From the NCBI RefSeq assembly GCF_030412015.1, contig NZ_JASNRD010000029.1, positions 1 to 48,697 of the forward strand: DNA of 48,697 bases, in the 5' to 3' direction. Position 1 is the first letter of the stretch, and the number at the start of each line of letters is the position of its first letter. The notes beneath the pieces are model-generated. The model searched no databases and was not told where the DNA came from. It saw only the letters and a list, made by a program, of their open reading frames with translations. The DNA comes from Massilia sp. YIM B02763 (GTDB taxonomy: Bacteria > Pseudomonadota > Gammaproteobacteria > Burkholderiales > Burkholderiaceae_D). Positions 7,847-18,242 of the stretch are shown here, in pieces. The position numbers and the translations under genes were made by a program.

Positions 7847-9023
7847 GTTTCCTCTCGAACCGGTATTGCGAGTAAGCGCCGAGCGTGGCGCCGACCAGCA
7901 TGTCGGTGAAGTAGTGGGACGACACCAGCAGCAGCAGGGTCACGCAGGCCAGCGCGAACCCGAGGATGAATTCCGTGCGCCGCCGCCCCGCCAGGAACTC
8001 CTTGAAGAACATCGGGATCGCCGGCAGCGCCGTGATCGCCAGCAGGTAGACGAAGCCGAACAGGCCCAGGTCGACCCAGGCCGACAGCACGTTGTGCGAG
8101 TAGTAGCCTGGCGCATAGCTGGCGTACGCGCCCATCAGCGGGTGGGCGGCGATGGTCTGGCGCGCGTACAGCGTCAGGTGGTGGCGCTTGTTGGCCGAGG
8201 TCGAGTGCGACAGGTCGAGCAATTCGAGGATGCGGTTGTCCGGCAGCATCGCGACCAGGTCGTCCAGGTGCGCGGCCAGCACCACGCCGGCCAGCAGCGC
8301 CAGGCCGACGAACAGCAACTTGTGCCGCGAGAAATACAGCTCGACGATGGGAATGGCGAACAGCAGGGCGGCGAATTCGCTGCGCGCCGTGTTCACGAAC
8401 AGCGTGGCGGCGCCCACCGCGTACAGCACGAGGCGCAGCGGCAGCGAGCGCGTATAGGCCAGCACGGGCAGGAAGGTCATCAGGTAGGAGCGCGAGAAGC
8501 CCTGGTAGGTGGCGAGGGCGTCGGCATCCTTGGCCATGCCCAGGGCGCCCAGGTAGAACACCCCGCCCGTCGAGAAGCTGAACACGATCGCGCTCATCGC
8601 GGCCAGGCTGGCCAGCGCCATGACGCGGAACTGGCGGTGCCCGAAGTCGATCAGGGAGAACAGCGCGAAGGTGTTCACCATGAACAGGATGCCCAGCACG
8701 TGGTGGGCGACGATCGTGCGGTTGGCGCCGGCGACGGCATTGACGGCGACGACGGCGAGGAAGTAGACGTTGAACAGGCCGTAGTGCAGGTCGAGCGAGG
8801 ACAGGCGGCGCGGGTCGTGGCGCATGCGGCGCAGCCAGGCGAGCAGCAGCGGCAGCATGCACAGCAGCGAGATGGGCGAAAAATAGCCGCCCAGGAAGGC
8901 GCCCGTCGCGCCCGTGCCGAGCAGCGTGTGGTAATAGAAGAAACCGGGAAACAGCAGGAAGAACGCCGCGTTCAGCAGCAGCTGCTCGCGCGTCGACGTG
9001 CCGTTGTCGTGGGTCGTCTTCAT
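7752..9023 (-). CDS. O-antigen/EPS polymerase (Wzy-like) membrane protein
   Basis: 423-aa polytopic membrane protein with about eleven hydrophobic segments. It has a large periplasmic-type loop around residues 270-310 containing ANKRHHLTLYARQTIAAHPLMG and then YSHNVLSAWVDLG. The pattern H-P-L-x-G followed by H-N before a membrane helix is typical of Wzy polymerases and WaaL ligases. Position between a flippase and glycosyltransferases in a biosynthesis operon favours Wzy, the periplasmic repeat-unit polymerase. Sequence divergence in this family is large, so ligase cannot be excluded. A 115-base gap separates it from the upstream flippase, one of the larger gaps in the operon. Confidence 0.85.
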   Translation of the reverse strand: MKTTHDNGTSTREQLLLNAAFFLLFPGFFYYHTLLGTGATGAFLGGYFSPISLLCMLPLLLAWLRRMRHDPRRLSSLDLHYGLFNVYFLAVVAVNAVAGANRTIVAHHVLGILFMVNTFALFSLIDFGHRQFRVMALASLAAMSAIVFSFSTGGVFYLGALGMAKDADALATYQGFSRSYLMTFLPVLAYTRSLPLRLVLYAVGAATLFVNTARSEFAALLFAIPIVELYFSRHKLLFVGLALLAGVVLAAHLDDLVAMLPDNRILELLDLSHSTSANKRHHLTLYARQTIAAHPLMGAYASYAPGYYSHNVLSAWVDLGLFGFVYLLAITALPAIPMFFKEFLAGRRRTEFILGFALACVTLLLLVSSHYFTDMLVGATLGAYSQYRFERKHGKHRPPDLSPSPLRHADLRQAMPQPERSGA

Positions 9024-9138
9024 GGCGGGGACGGTCTCGTTGTCGGGCGCTCGTGCCGGGCACTTCCGGCGCCGTGTTCGTTCACATTGTTCATTTCAGC
9101 CGATTGCCACATCGCGTGCTTGTGCTGGCGCAGCCGGC

Positions 9139-10383
9139 TCATGCCGTGGCCAGGCGGTTTTGCGAAATCTGGTAGGACATGTGCAGGTACACGAGGTACA
9201 GGGCCGAATAGCCGATCGTGTACCAGAGCACGTTCTGGCGCAGCGAGCCCGGCGCGACGAAGGCGCACAGCGTCACCAGGAACAAGGTGACTTGCCATAC
9301 GAGGTCGACCTTCTGCTTGCCGGCCACGAAGAACACATAGCTGAGCGGGCTGGCGATGAAGTTCAGGAAGCACAGCGGCGCCAGGATCTGCGCCAGCTCG
9401 CCGGCCGGCCGCCACGACGCGCCGAAGATCCAGGCGAACAGGTCGGGCGAGAACAGCAGCAGCACGAGCGCCGGGCCCAGGCCGAGCATGGTCAGCGCCT
9501 TGAAGGTGTGGCGGTAGGCATGGCTGCAATGGCCCAGGGTCTGGAACTCGTGCACCGACTCGCGCTTGAACACCTCGAGCACCGACGCGGCCAGCAGCGA
9601 TACCGGGGCGGCCAGCACGCGCTGCGTGAGCGCGTACAGGCCGGCCGCCAGCACGCCGTGGCGCACGCCGATCAGGAACAGCGGCATCTGGCCGACGAAG
9701 GCGTTGAGCAGGTTCGACGGCAGCGAATAGCGCCAGAACTTCTGGTGGCGCACCAGGTAGGCGCGCTCGGCGTGGTCGAGGTGCAGTGCCAGGCGCGGGC
9801 GCGGCGGGCGCAGCAGGATGGTGGCGGCCAGCAGCCCGGCCGCCAGCCCGATCAGCTGGCCGGCCAGCAGGCCCGCTTCGCCGGCGCCCAGCCACAGCAG
9901 CAGCAGCTGGGTCAGGGCGATCGTGGCGGCGCCGATGATCTTGGCCCGGGCCGCCTTGCCGAAGGCCTTGTGCGACGTGGCAAAGGCCAGCGTGGTCTGC
10001 GTGGTGGCGGTCAGCCAGGTGCCCATGCCGACGATGGCCAGCGCGCCCCAGGACTGGTCGTGCAGGGCCGGCAGGCCCGCCGCATGCGCCGCCAGCGCAC
10101 ACAACGAGACCAGGATCGCCGTGGCGGTGGCCGAGTAGAGCACGACGGTGAAACAGACGCGCTGCTGCTCGGCTTCGTGGTCGAGGATCATCGCCGTCTC
10201 CAGGCGCAGCGTGGCGGCGATGGCGGACACGGCGACGACGCCCAGCCATACCGCGAACGCGCCGAGCTCGCTGGGCGTGCACATGCGCGTGATCAGCGGC
10301 GCGGCCAGCAAGGGCATCGCCTGGGCGCCCAGCGCGCCGCCCAGTACCGTGCCGACGTGTTTCCAGTAGCCGGGCTGGCTCAT
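9139..10383 (-). CDS. Polysaccharide flippase (Wzx-like, MOP superfamily)
   Basis: 414-aa protein with about twelve hydrophobic segments, opening with GYWKHVGTVLGGALGAQAMP and LITRMCTPSELGAFAVW, the usual N-terminal pattern of Wzx/RfbX-type flippases. Polar and charged stretches such as LHLDHAERAYLVRHQKF near the middle separate the two six-helix halves. It should move undecaprenyl-linked repeat units across the inner membrane. The ATG at 10383 overlaps the stop of the aminotransferase upstream by 4 bases (ATGA). The longer frame to 10836 is an overlap artefact running through that aminotransferase gene. Confidence 0.9.
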   Translation of the reverse strand: MSQPGYWKHVGTVLGGALGAQAMPLLAAPLITRMCTPSELGAFAVWLGVVAVSAIAATLRLETAMILDHEAEQQRVCFTVVLYSATATAILVSLCALAAHAAGLPALHDQSWGALAIVGMGTWLTATTQTTLAFATSHKAFGKAARAKIIGAATIALTQLLLLWLGAGEAGLLAGQLIGLAAGLLAATILLRPPRPRLALHLDHAERAYLVRHQKFWRYSLPSNLLNAFVGQMPLFLIGVRHGVLAAGLYALTQRVLAAPVSLLAASVLEVFKRESVHEFQTLGHCSHAYRHTFKALTMLGLGPALVLLLFSPDLFAWIFGASWRPAGELAQILAPLCFLNFIASPLSYVFFVAGKQKVDLVWQVTLFLVTLCAFVAPGSLRQNVLWYTIGYSALYLVYLHMSYQISQNRLATA

Positions 10384-11534
10384 GCCTGGGCAGCCCGGCG
10401 CGCGGGCGCATCGTCGCGGGCCGCCCCCGCCCCCGCCTTGCTGCGCGCGCCCACCGCATCGAGCAGGGCCGTGCATACCGTGCGGATGTCCTCGTCCGGC
10501 AGATAGGGCCCCATCGGCAGGCTGAGTACCTTGTCGCACAGCGCCTGCGCCACCGGGCAATTGGCGCCCGGATCGAGGTGGACGTAGGCCGGCTGCAGGT
10601 GGGCCGGGACGGGATAGTGCACGACGCTCGGGATGCCGGCCGCCTGCAGCGCCTGCTGGACGGCATTGCGGTCTTCCACCAGCACCGTGTACTGGGCCAG
10701 CGCGCTGCTGCGGTCCCCCTGGCGCGCGACCAGGCTCACCCGTCCGCCGAGCAGCGCGTCGTAGGTGGCGGCGGCGCGGCGGCGCTGCGCCAGCTCCCAG
10801 TCGAACAGTTCCAGCTTGGCCAGCACGACGGCGCATTGTAGCGTGTCCATGCGGCCGCCGACGCCGATGCGGGTATGCACGTAGCGCCGGCTCTGGCCGT
10901 GCACGCGGATCTCGCGCATGGCGCGCGCAAGCTGCTCGTCGCTCGTGAACAGGGCGCCGCCGTCGCCGTAGCAGCCGAGCGGCTTGCTGGGGAAAAAGCT
11001 GGTGCAGCCGACCGTGGACAGGTTGCAGCTGCGCGCCCCGCGGTAGGTGGCGCCGAAGCTTTGCGCCGCATCCTCGACGACGGCCAGGCCATGGCGCTCG
11101 GCGACGGCGTTGATCTCGTGCATGTCGGCCGGCTGGCCGTACAGGGACACGGGGATGACGGCGCGGGTGCGCGGCGTGATGCGCTCCTCGATCAGGCCGG
11201 GATCCAGGTTGCCCGTGCGCGGGTCGACGTCGACGAACACGGGCACGGCGCCCAGCAGCGCGACGACTTCGGCCGTGGCGATGAAGGTGAACGGGGTCGT
11301 GATCACCTCGTCGCCGGCTTGCACGCCGAGCGCCATCAGGGCCACCAGCAGCGCCTCGGTGCCGGACGCCACGGTGACGCAGTGGCGCGCACCCGTATAG
11401 GCCGCCAGGCGCGCTTCCAGTTCGGCGACCTCCGGCCCCATGATGTACTGGCCGTGGGCGAGCACGTCCTGGATGCGGCGGTCGATCAGGCCCCTGGAGG
11501 CGTGGTATTGGGATTTGAGGTCGATGAATTCCAT
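10380..11534 (-). CDS. wbpE: UDP-3-keto-GlcNAcA aminotransferase (WbpE/WlbC-like)
   Basis: 384-aa DegT-family PLP enzyme. Key segments are MEFIDLKSQY at the start, SGTEALLVALMALG, EDAAQSFGATYRG, and SFFPSKPLGCYGDGG with the PLP lysine at about residue 184. This last motif is characteristic of the WbpE/WlbC group that aminates C-3 of UDP-2-acetamido-3-keto-glucuronate, using glutamate as amino donor. The call is strengthened by the gene order: homologues of WbpA, WbpB and WbpD lie directly upstream, the complete four-step set. The C-terminal tail is Ala/Arg-rich and extends slightly beyond the usual family end. Confidence 0.92.
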   Translation of the reverse strand: MEFIDLKSQYHASRGLIDRRIQDVLAHGQYIMGPEVAELEARLAAYTGARHCVTVASGTEALLVALMALGVQAGDEVITTPFTFIATAEVVALLGAVPVFVDVDPRTGNLDPGLIEERITPRTRAVIPVSLYGQPADMHEINAVAERHGLAVVEDAAQSFGATYRGARSCNLSTVGCTSFFPSKPLGCYGDGGALFTSDEQLARAMREIRVHGQSRRYVHTRIGVGGRMDTLQCAVVLAKLELFDWELAQRRRAAATYDALLGGRVSLVARQGDRSSALAQYTVLVEDRNAVQQALQAAGIPSVVHYPVPAHLQPAYVHLDPGANCPVAQALCDKVLSLPMGPYLPDEDIRTVCTALLDAVGARSKAGAGAARDDAPARRAAQA

Positions 11535-11581
11535 GGCGGCGATATGGCTGGATGCGTGGTGGCTGGATGCGGTGCTCTGGT

Positions 11582-12220
11582 TCAGAGTTCGAGGGTGGCC
11601 GGCAGCTGGGTGCAGGCGCCGTCGATGACGAGGTAGAGCTCGCCCGTATGCGGGCAGACCGCCTCGCCGTTGCCGCGCAGGGGCAGCGCCAGGCGTTCGC
11701 CGAAGCGGCTGATCCAGCCGACCTGGCGCGCCGGCACGCCGGCGACCATGGCGAAGTCCGGTACGTCGCCCTTGACGACGGCGCCGGCGCCGACGAAGGC
11801 GTAGCGCCCCACGGTGACGCCGCAGACGATGGTGGCGTTGGCGCCGATGCTGGCGCCGCGCCGCACCAGCGTGCGCCGGTACTGGTCCTTGCGCACGATG
11901 CCGGCGCGCGGGTTGTAGACGTTCGTGAACACCATGCTCGGACCGCAGAACACCTCGTCTTCCAGCGTCACGGCGTCGTAGACGGAGACGTTGTTCTGGA
12001 TCTTGACGCCGTTGCCGACGACGACGTCGTTGCCGACGAAGACGTTCTGGCCCAGCGAGCAGCCGGCGCCGATGCGGGCGCCGGCGCAGACGTGGCTGAA
12101 GTGCCAGACGCGGGTGCCGGCGCCCAGCACGGCGCCCGCGTCGACGATGGCGCTCGGGTGCACGGCGGCGCTGTCCTCTGCGCTTGCCGCCGCGCTTGGC
12201 GCAAGAAGCCGTTCGTTCAT
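11582..12220 (-). CDS. wbpD: UDP-3-amino-GlcNAcA N-acetyltransferase (WbpD/WlbB-like)
   Basis: 212-aa left-handed beta-helix acyltransferase with hexapeptide repeats (runs such as VHPSAIVDAGAVLGAGT and SIGANATIVCGVTVG) and the family's FTNVYNPRAG segment around residue 110. WbpD/WlbB homologues acetylate the 3-amino group made by WbpE to give UDP-GlcNAc3NAcA. Two ATGs are available. The one at 12220 has GGAGG seven bases upstream and starts 2 bases after the wbpB stop. The one at 12226 sits too close to that site, so 12220 is preferred. The extra 18-20 N-terminal residues are Ala/Ser-rich and probably disordered. Confidence 0.92.
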   Translation of the reverse strand: MNERLLAPSAAASAEDSAAVHPSAIVDAGAVLGAGTRVWHFSHVCAGARIGAGCSLGQNVFVGNDVVVGNGVKIQNNVSVYDAVTLEDEVFCGPSMVFTNVYNPRAGIVRKDQYRRTLVRRGASIGANATIVCGVTVGRYAFVGAGAVVKGDVPDFAMVAGVPARQVGWISRFGERLALPLRGNGEAVCPHTGELYLVIDGACTQLPATLEL

Positions 12221-12222
12221 GC

Positions 12223-13284
12223 TCATACCTCCAGCGGCAGGGCCACGCGGCGTCCGTCGCGCGCGGACTGGTAGGCGGCGACCAGCACTTCCAGCGACTT
12301 CAGCCCTTCGCGCCCGTCCGTTTCCGGCTCGGCCTCGCCGCGCAGCACCTTGATGACGTTGTCGTAGTACAGCAGGTGGCCGAAGCCGTAGACCGAGGTG
12401 GTCTGGTAGCTGGCGTCCGCGACCAGGGCATCGTCCGGATCGGGCCGCGCGAATTCCCATTGCTGGATCTCGTTGACGGCCACGCCGCCGATGCGCACGG
12501 TGCCGTGCTCGCCCAGCACAGTGATCGATCCTTCCATATTGCGCGGGTAGGTCAGCATGGTGACGTTCATCGAGCCGAGGGCGCCGTTGCGCCAGCGCAG
12601 GCTGATCACGCCGGTATCCTCGACCTCGATGTCGCGCGCCAGCGTGGCCGTGTAGGCCTGCAGGCTCTCGACGGGGCCCACGATCCAGTCGATCAGGTCG
12701 ACGTAGTGGCTGGCCTGGTTCATGAAGGCGCCGCCGTCGAATTCCCAGGTGCCGCGCCAGCGGGCGCTCTCGTAATACTCGGGCGGTCGGGTCCAGAATA
12801 CGTTCAGGTTGACCATGTAGATGCGGCCGAAGCGCTTCTTCTCGACGGCGCGCTTGAGCAGCTGCAGCGTGGCGTTGCGGCGGTTCTGCTTGACCACGAA
12901 CAGGCGTACCCCGGCGGCGTCGGCGGCCGCCACCATGCGCTTGCCGTCTTCCCAGCGCGTCGCCATGGGCTTTTCCGTGACGACGTGGCGGCCGGCCGCG
13001 GCGATGCGGATGCTCTGTTCCGGATGCAGGCCGGACGGCGTGGTGACGACGACCGCGTCGGCCTGAGCGTCGTGCAGCATCTCGTCCAGGCTGGCATAGG
13101 GGGCGGCGCCGGTGGCGCCCACGGCGCGGTCGAGGGCGCGCGCGTCGACGTCGCACACGGCGACCAGTTCGGCCCGTTCGTGGTGGCGGCGCAGGGCGTC
13201 GAAGTGGTTGTTGGCGATGCGGCCGCAGCCGACCAGGGCGAAGCGGACCTTGCGGTCGGTGATGGGAGGGTGGTAGTGGTGCAT
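12223..13284 (-). CDS. wbpB: UDP-GlcNAcA 3-dehydrogenase (WbpB/WlbA-like)
   Basis: 353-aa Gfo/Idh/MocA oxidoreductase. The N-terminal Rossmann motif is FALVGCGRIANNH, followed by VVVTTPSGLH and the family catalytic-region signature EKPMATRWEDGKRM with its lysine. The WlbA-specific VKQNRRNATLQ and FWTRPPEYYESARWRGTW segments are present, as is the catalytic-type HYVDLIDW. It oxidises C-3 of UDP-GlcNAcA using NAD, which in this pathway is thought to be regenerated by 2-oxoglutarate. The ATG at 13284 follows a GAGGAG site, and 9 bases separate it from wbpA. Confidence 0.94.
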   Translation of the reverse strand: MHHYHPPITDRKVRFALVGCGRIANNHFDALRRHHERAELVAVCDVDARALDRAVGATGAAPYASLDEMLHDAQADAVVVTTPSGLHPEQSIRIAAAGRHVVTEKPMATRWEDGKRMVAAADAAGVRLFVVKQNRRNATLQLLKRAVEKKRFGRIYMVNLNVFWTRPPEYYESARWRGTWEFDGGAFMNQASHYVDLIDWIVGPVESLQAYTATLARDIEVEDTGVISLRWRNGALGSMNVTMLTYPRNMEGSITVLGEHGTVRIGGVAVNEIQQWEFARPDPDDALVADASYQTTSVYGFGHLLYYDNVIKVLRGEAEPETDGREGLKSLEVLVAAYQSARDGRRVALPLEV

Positions 13285-13293
13285 GGTGTCTCC

Positions 13294-14622
13294 TCAAGCC
13301 TTGACGATGTTCGGCAGCGCGGCCGGATAGACGCCGCGGGTATCGACGATCAGCGGCGCGTATTCGCGGATCAGCGCGTAGTCGAAGGCGCTGTGCGCGG
13401 TGGCCAGCAGCACCACGTCGTAGGACGCGATGCTGGACGGGGTCAACGCCACGCTCTTCAGGTCGAAGCGGTGTTTGCGCATGCGCGGGAAGACGGGCAC
13501 GTGCGGGTCGGCATAGTCGACATGGGCGCCCTTGTCGCGCAGCAGCTCCATCAGTTCGACGGACGGCGATTCGCGCGTGTCGTCGATGTCCTTCTTGTAG
13601 GCGATGCCCAGTACCAGCACGCGGCTGCCCATCACGGACTTGCCGCGCAGGTTGAGGGCGTCGACGACCTTGCCCACGACCCAGTGCGGCATGTCGCTGT
13701 TGATCTCGCCGGCCAGCTCGATGAAGCGGGTGTGCAGGCCGTATTCGCGTGCCTTCCAGGTCAGGTAGAACGGGTCGATGGGGATGCAGTGCCCGCCCAG
13801 GCCGGGACCGGGGTAGTAGGGCGTGAAGCCGAAGGGCTTGGTGGCGGCCGCGCGGATCACCTCGTGGATGTCGATCTGCATGCGGTCGGCGATGATCTTC
13901 ATCTCGTTCACCAGGCCGATGTTGACGGCGCGGTAGATGTTTTCCAGCAGCTTCGTGAGCTCGGCCGCACGCGTCGAGCTGACCGGCACCACGCGGTCGA
14001 TCGCCGCGCCGTACAGGGCTAGTCCCGCCTCCAGGCAGGCGGGGGTGGCGCCGCCGCAAACCTTCGGGATCGTGCGAGTGTGGAAATCGGGATTGCCGGG
14101 GTCCTCGCGTTCCGGCGAGAACACGAGGAACACGTCCTGGCCGATGACGAAGCCGCGCGCTTCCAGGCGCGGCTTCAATTCCTCGTCCGTGGTGCCGGGA
14201 TAGGTCGTGCTTTCCAGCGACAGCACCTGGCCGGGCCGCATGAAGGGCAGCAGGGCGTCGGCCGTGTCGAGCACGAAGGACAGGTCGGGTTCGCGGTAGG
14301 CGTTCAGCGGCGTCGGCACGCAGACGACGAGGGCGTCCGCCTCGCCGGCGCGGGTGAAGTCGGTGGTGGCCTCGAAGCGCTGTTCGCGCGCCCGCGCGAC
14401 GTCGGCGGTGGCGATGTGGCGGATGGGGCTCTCGCCGCGGTTCAACTGTTCCACCTTGGCGGCGTCGATGTCGATGCCGAGCACGCGAAAGCCCGCCTCG
14501 GCATAGCGCAGCATCAGCGGCAGGCCCACGTAGCCGAGGCCGACGATGCCGATGACGGCGCTGCGCTCGCGCAGCTTGCCGGTGAGCTGGTCGAGAAATG
14601 CGGTCTTGCTGGCGTCACGCAT
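13294..14622 (-). CDS. wbpA: UDP-N-acetylglucosamine 6-dehydrogenase (WbpA-like)
   Basis: 442-aa UDP-glucose/GDP-mannose dehydrogenase family enzyme. The NAD-binding motif is VGLGYVGLPL near residue 30, and the catalytic cysteine sits in GPGLGGHCIPIDP at about residue 279. The segment LEVFSPERxxPGN appears as LVFSPEREDPGN, and the C-terminal domain has AYKKDIDDTRESP. These features are typical of the WbpA group that oxidises UDP-GlcNAc to UDP-GlcNAcA, the first step for the downstream wbpB-wbpD-wbpE enzymes. The start at 14622 is supported by an upstream GAGGA and a normal family length. Confidence 0.93.
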   Translation of the reverse strand: MRDASKTAFLDQLTGKLRERSAVIGIVGLGYVGLPLMLRYAEAGFRVLGIDIDAAKVEQLNRGESPIRHIATADVARAREQRFEATTDFTRAGEADALVVCVPTPLNAYREPDLSFVLDTADALLPFMRPGQVLSLESTTYPGTTDEELKPRLEARGFVIGQDVFLVFSPEREDPGNPDFHTRTIPKVCGGATPACLEAGLALYGAAIDRVVPVSSTRAAELTKLLENIYRAVNIGLVNEMKIIADRMQIDIHEVIRAAATKPFGFTPYYPGPGLGGHCIPIDPFYLTWKAREYGLHTRFIELAGEINSDMPHWVVGKVVDALNLRGKSVMGSRVLVLGIAYKKDIDDTRESPSVELMELLRDKGAHVDYADPHVPVFPRMRKHRFDLKSVALTPSSIASYDVVLLATAHSAFDYALIREYAPLIVDTRGVYPAALPNIVKA

Positions 14623-14669
14623 GGAGGTCCTCGTCGGTGGTTGCTGGGGCGGACGGTGCCGGGACGGCG

Positions 14670-16637
<1,968 letters not shown>

Positions 16638-17050
16638 GATCCTGAAACGCTGCATGGGTTGGCAACCGAAATCGTGGAAACGACATTCATTGGTCGGCAG
16701 GCGGCAAAAATGGATTTTCTTATTGATGAGAAATTATTTGAATCGGGATGTAATCTGGCACTGTTTAGATTGCATATTGCTGAGTAAGTTTATTATCTCG
16801 GCGACTATGAATCACGGGTTTGACTGCGCTCAATCGCATAGACGGAATTAATCGCAATCTTCCATTAGCTGAAAATAAGAAATTAAATAGCAGAATTCAA
16901 TTCCGCAAAATAAATACGCTGGCGGAGCACGCAATGTCTATTTCATGGGGGGAGAAAACGGGCGCGACGGCGCTTGCCGCTGGCGCGGCCTGGCGGGGCC
17001 AAAAGGGGAGAAGGCGATCCCGGCAGGCCACCGGGATCGGGGCGGCAGGA
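16638..17050. other. Intergenic region, AT-rich upstream of the polysaccharide operon
   Basis: This 413-base stretch contains no convincing gene. From about 16640 to 16930 it is strikingly AT-rich next to its GC-rich surroundings, and it ends at the downstream side of the DUF1460 gene. It probably holds the promoter and a long 5' leader of the polysaccharide operon. I found no JUMPstart/ops element on the coding strand. Confidence 0.6.
16872..16900 (-). promoter_or_regulatory. Candidate sigma-70 promoter of the polysaccharide operon
   Basis: On the minus strand TTGAAT (16895-16900) and TATTTT (16872-16877) are separated by exactly 17 bases. A start near 16865 would give a leader of roughly 230 bases before the wbpM ATG. 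The match is fair, but AT-rich DNA produces such matches by chance. Confidence 0.4.
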
Positions 17051-18013
17051 TCAGGCGCCGGGATGGCCGGGGCGGGGCTGGGGCGCCATCGGGGGCACCA
17101 CGATGTCGTCGTTCAGGCGCAGGAACTTGAAGCCGGCCAGCCGCGTGCCGTTCCTGCCTTCCTGGCGGTTGCGTTCCTCGCGCGCCGCGGCGCGCGCGAT
17201 GTAGGAGGCAAACGTCTCCTCGCGCACCTGCGGTTCGGACGAATGCAGGAAGTGCGGCTGGCCGTCCGCGCCCATCACCACCAGGCCCACGTGCGAGGCC
17301 CAGTACTCGCCGTTGCGGGTCGAGATGACGTTGACGAAATCCCCTTCGCGCAGCCGGCCGGCGATGGCCGCCACCCCGTCCTTCGGCACGTAGGCCTGGC
17401 GGCTCGATTCGACGGGGAGGTCGGCGTCCGTGTGGTGGCGCGTCTTGAGGAAGCGCGCGCGGTCGATCGTCATGGCGTAGGTGGGACCATTTGGGCCGGC
17501 CAGTTCCGCGCTGGCGTCCGTCACCAGCCAGCGGTTGGCCACGTTCCAGTCCATCTCCGTGTAGTGGTTGCGGGTGGCGACGCCGATCACGCCGTCGCGG
17601 TAGCGGATGCGCTGCAGCATCCAGAAGAATTCTTCCCAGGACTGGGACAGCGCCATCGCGTAGGTGTGCTCCGCGAACACGACGCAGTCGCTGTGGTCGA
17701 GGCTGAACATGGGCAGGTCGTCGTGCACCTGGAACGGGAATTCGCCCAGCAGGTTCAGGCGGTAGGGCTGGCCGATGTTCTTGCGGCCGATCGCCGCGAT
17801 CCGCTTGCGCAGGTCCGGCTCCTGCGCGTGCACCCAGCTCACGTAGCGGCCTGCCTCGACGGGCGTCATCTGGTAGATCTGCTTGCGCAGGATGGTGTCC
17901 AGCGGGACCTCGGCGCCGGCCTGCGGCGGATTCTGCGGAGGCGGCGCGGAGCTGCTGGCGCAGCCGGACAGCAGCGCGGCCGCGAGGACGGTGGAAGCGA
18001 GGACGTGGCGCAT
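17051..18013 (-). CDS. DUF1460 lipoprotein, NlpC/P60-like amidase fold
   Basis: 320-aa predicted lipoprotein. The start at 18013 gives a signal peptide ending in the lipobox LLSGC (Cys18). The body matches the DUF1460 (N-acetylmuramoyl-L-alanine-amidase-like) family. The probable nucleophile is Cys110 in HSDCVVFAEHTYAMA, and a downstream HVGLVV segment supplies the histidine of a papain-like site. Family members are thought to act on peptidoglycan fragments in the periplasm; no substrate is clear here. It is transcribed divergently from the TonB-dependent receptor at 18243, sharing a 229-base upstream region. The longer frame to 18070 would place 19 polar residues before the signal peptide and is rejected. 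Confidence 0.82.
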   Translation of the reverse strand: MRHVLASTVLAAALLSGCASSSAPPPQNPPQAGAEVPLDTILRKQIYQMTPVEAGRYVSWVHAQEPDLRKRIAAIGRKNIGQPYRLNLLGEFPFQVHDDLPMFSLDHSDCVVFAEHTYAMALSQSWEEFFWMLQRIRYRDGVIGVATRNHYTEMDWNVANRWLVTDASAELAGPNGPTYAMTIDRARFLKTRHHTDADLPVESSRQAYVPKDGVAAIAGRLREGDFVNVISTRNGEYWASHVGLVVMGADGQPHFLHSSEPQVREETFASYIARAAAREERNRQEGRNGTRLAGFKFLRLNDDIVVPPMAPQPRPGHPGA

Positions 18014-18169
18014 GGCGGGTTCCCGGTGACGATGGATGCCTACGCTAGCGCGCCATCTCGATGTTTTCAAAATGAAAATTATTCGGTCGCGTATAACCTG
18101 CTGTTGTTCCCTTCAGGCAAACATTCCTTCGGGTTATGGTTTGTTCAACACTTCTCATTATTCAAGGGC

Positions 18170-18183
18170 TTGACAGTCGTCAA
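18170..18183. promoter_or_regulatory. Short inverted repeat TTGAC-N4-GTCAA upstream of the TonB receptor
   Basis: A perfect 5-bp-arm dyad lies 60 bases before the receptor ATG, between two divergent genes. It could be an operator, or a -35 element with chance symmetry. No well-spaced -10 element follows. Confidence 0.3.
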
Positions 18184-18242
18184 TACTGTATGCGCGGCGG
18201 GGACACACCCGCCCGGACAACGATAAAGATCAGGAGAGAACG

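Noticed and set aside
18050..18100. Fur box upstream of the TonB receptor
   Set aside because: The stretch AAAATGAAAATTATTC looks like half a Fur site, but no full 19-bp palindrome is present and the receptor class is not a typical siderophore receptor.
16820..18226. Plus-strand frame of 468 codons covering the DUF1460 gene
   Set aside because: It runs antisense to a lipoprotein with signal peptide and catalytic motifs, and its start lies in the AT-rich leader without a ribosome site.
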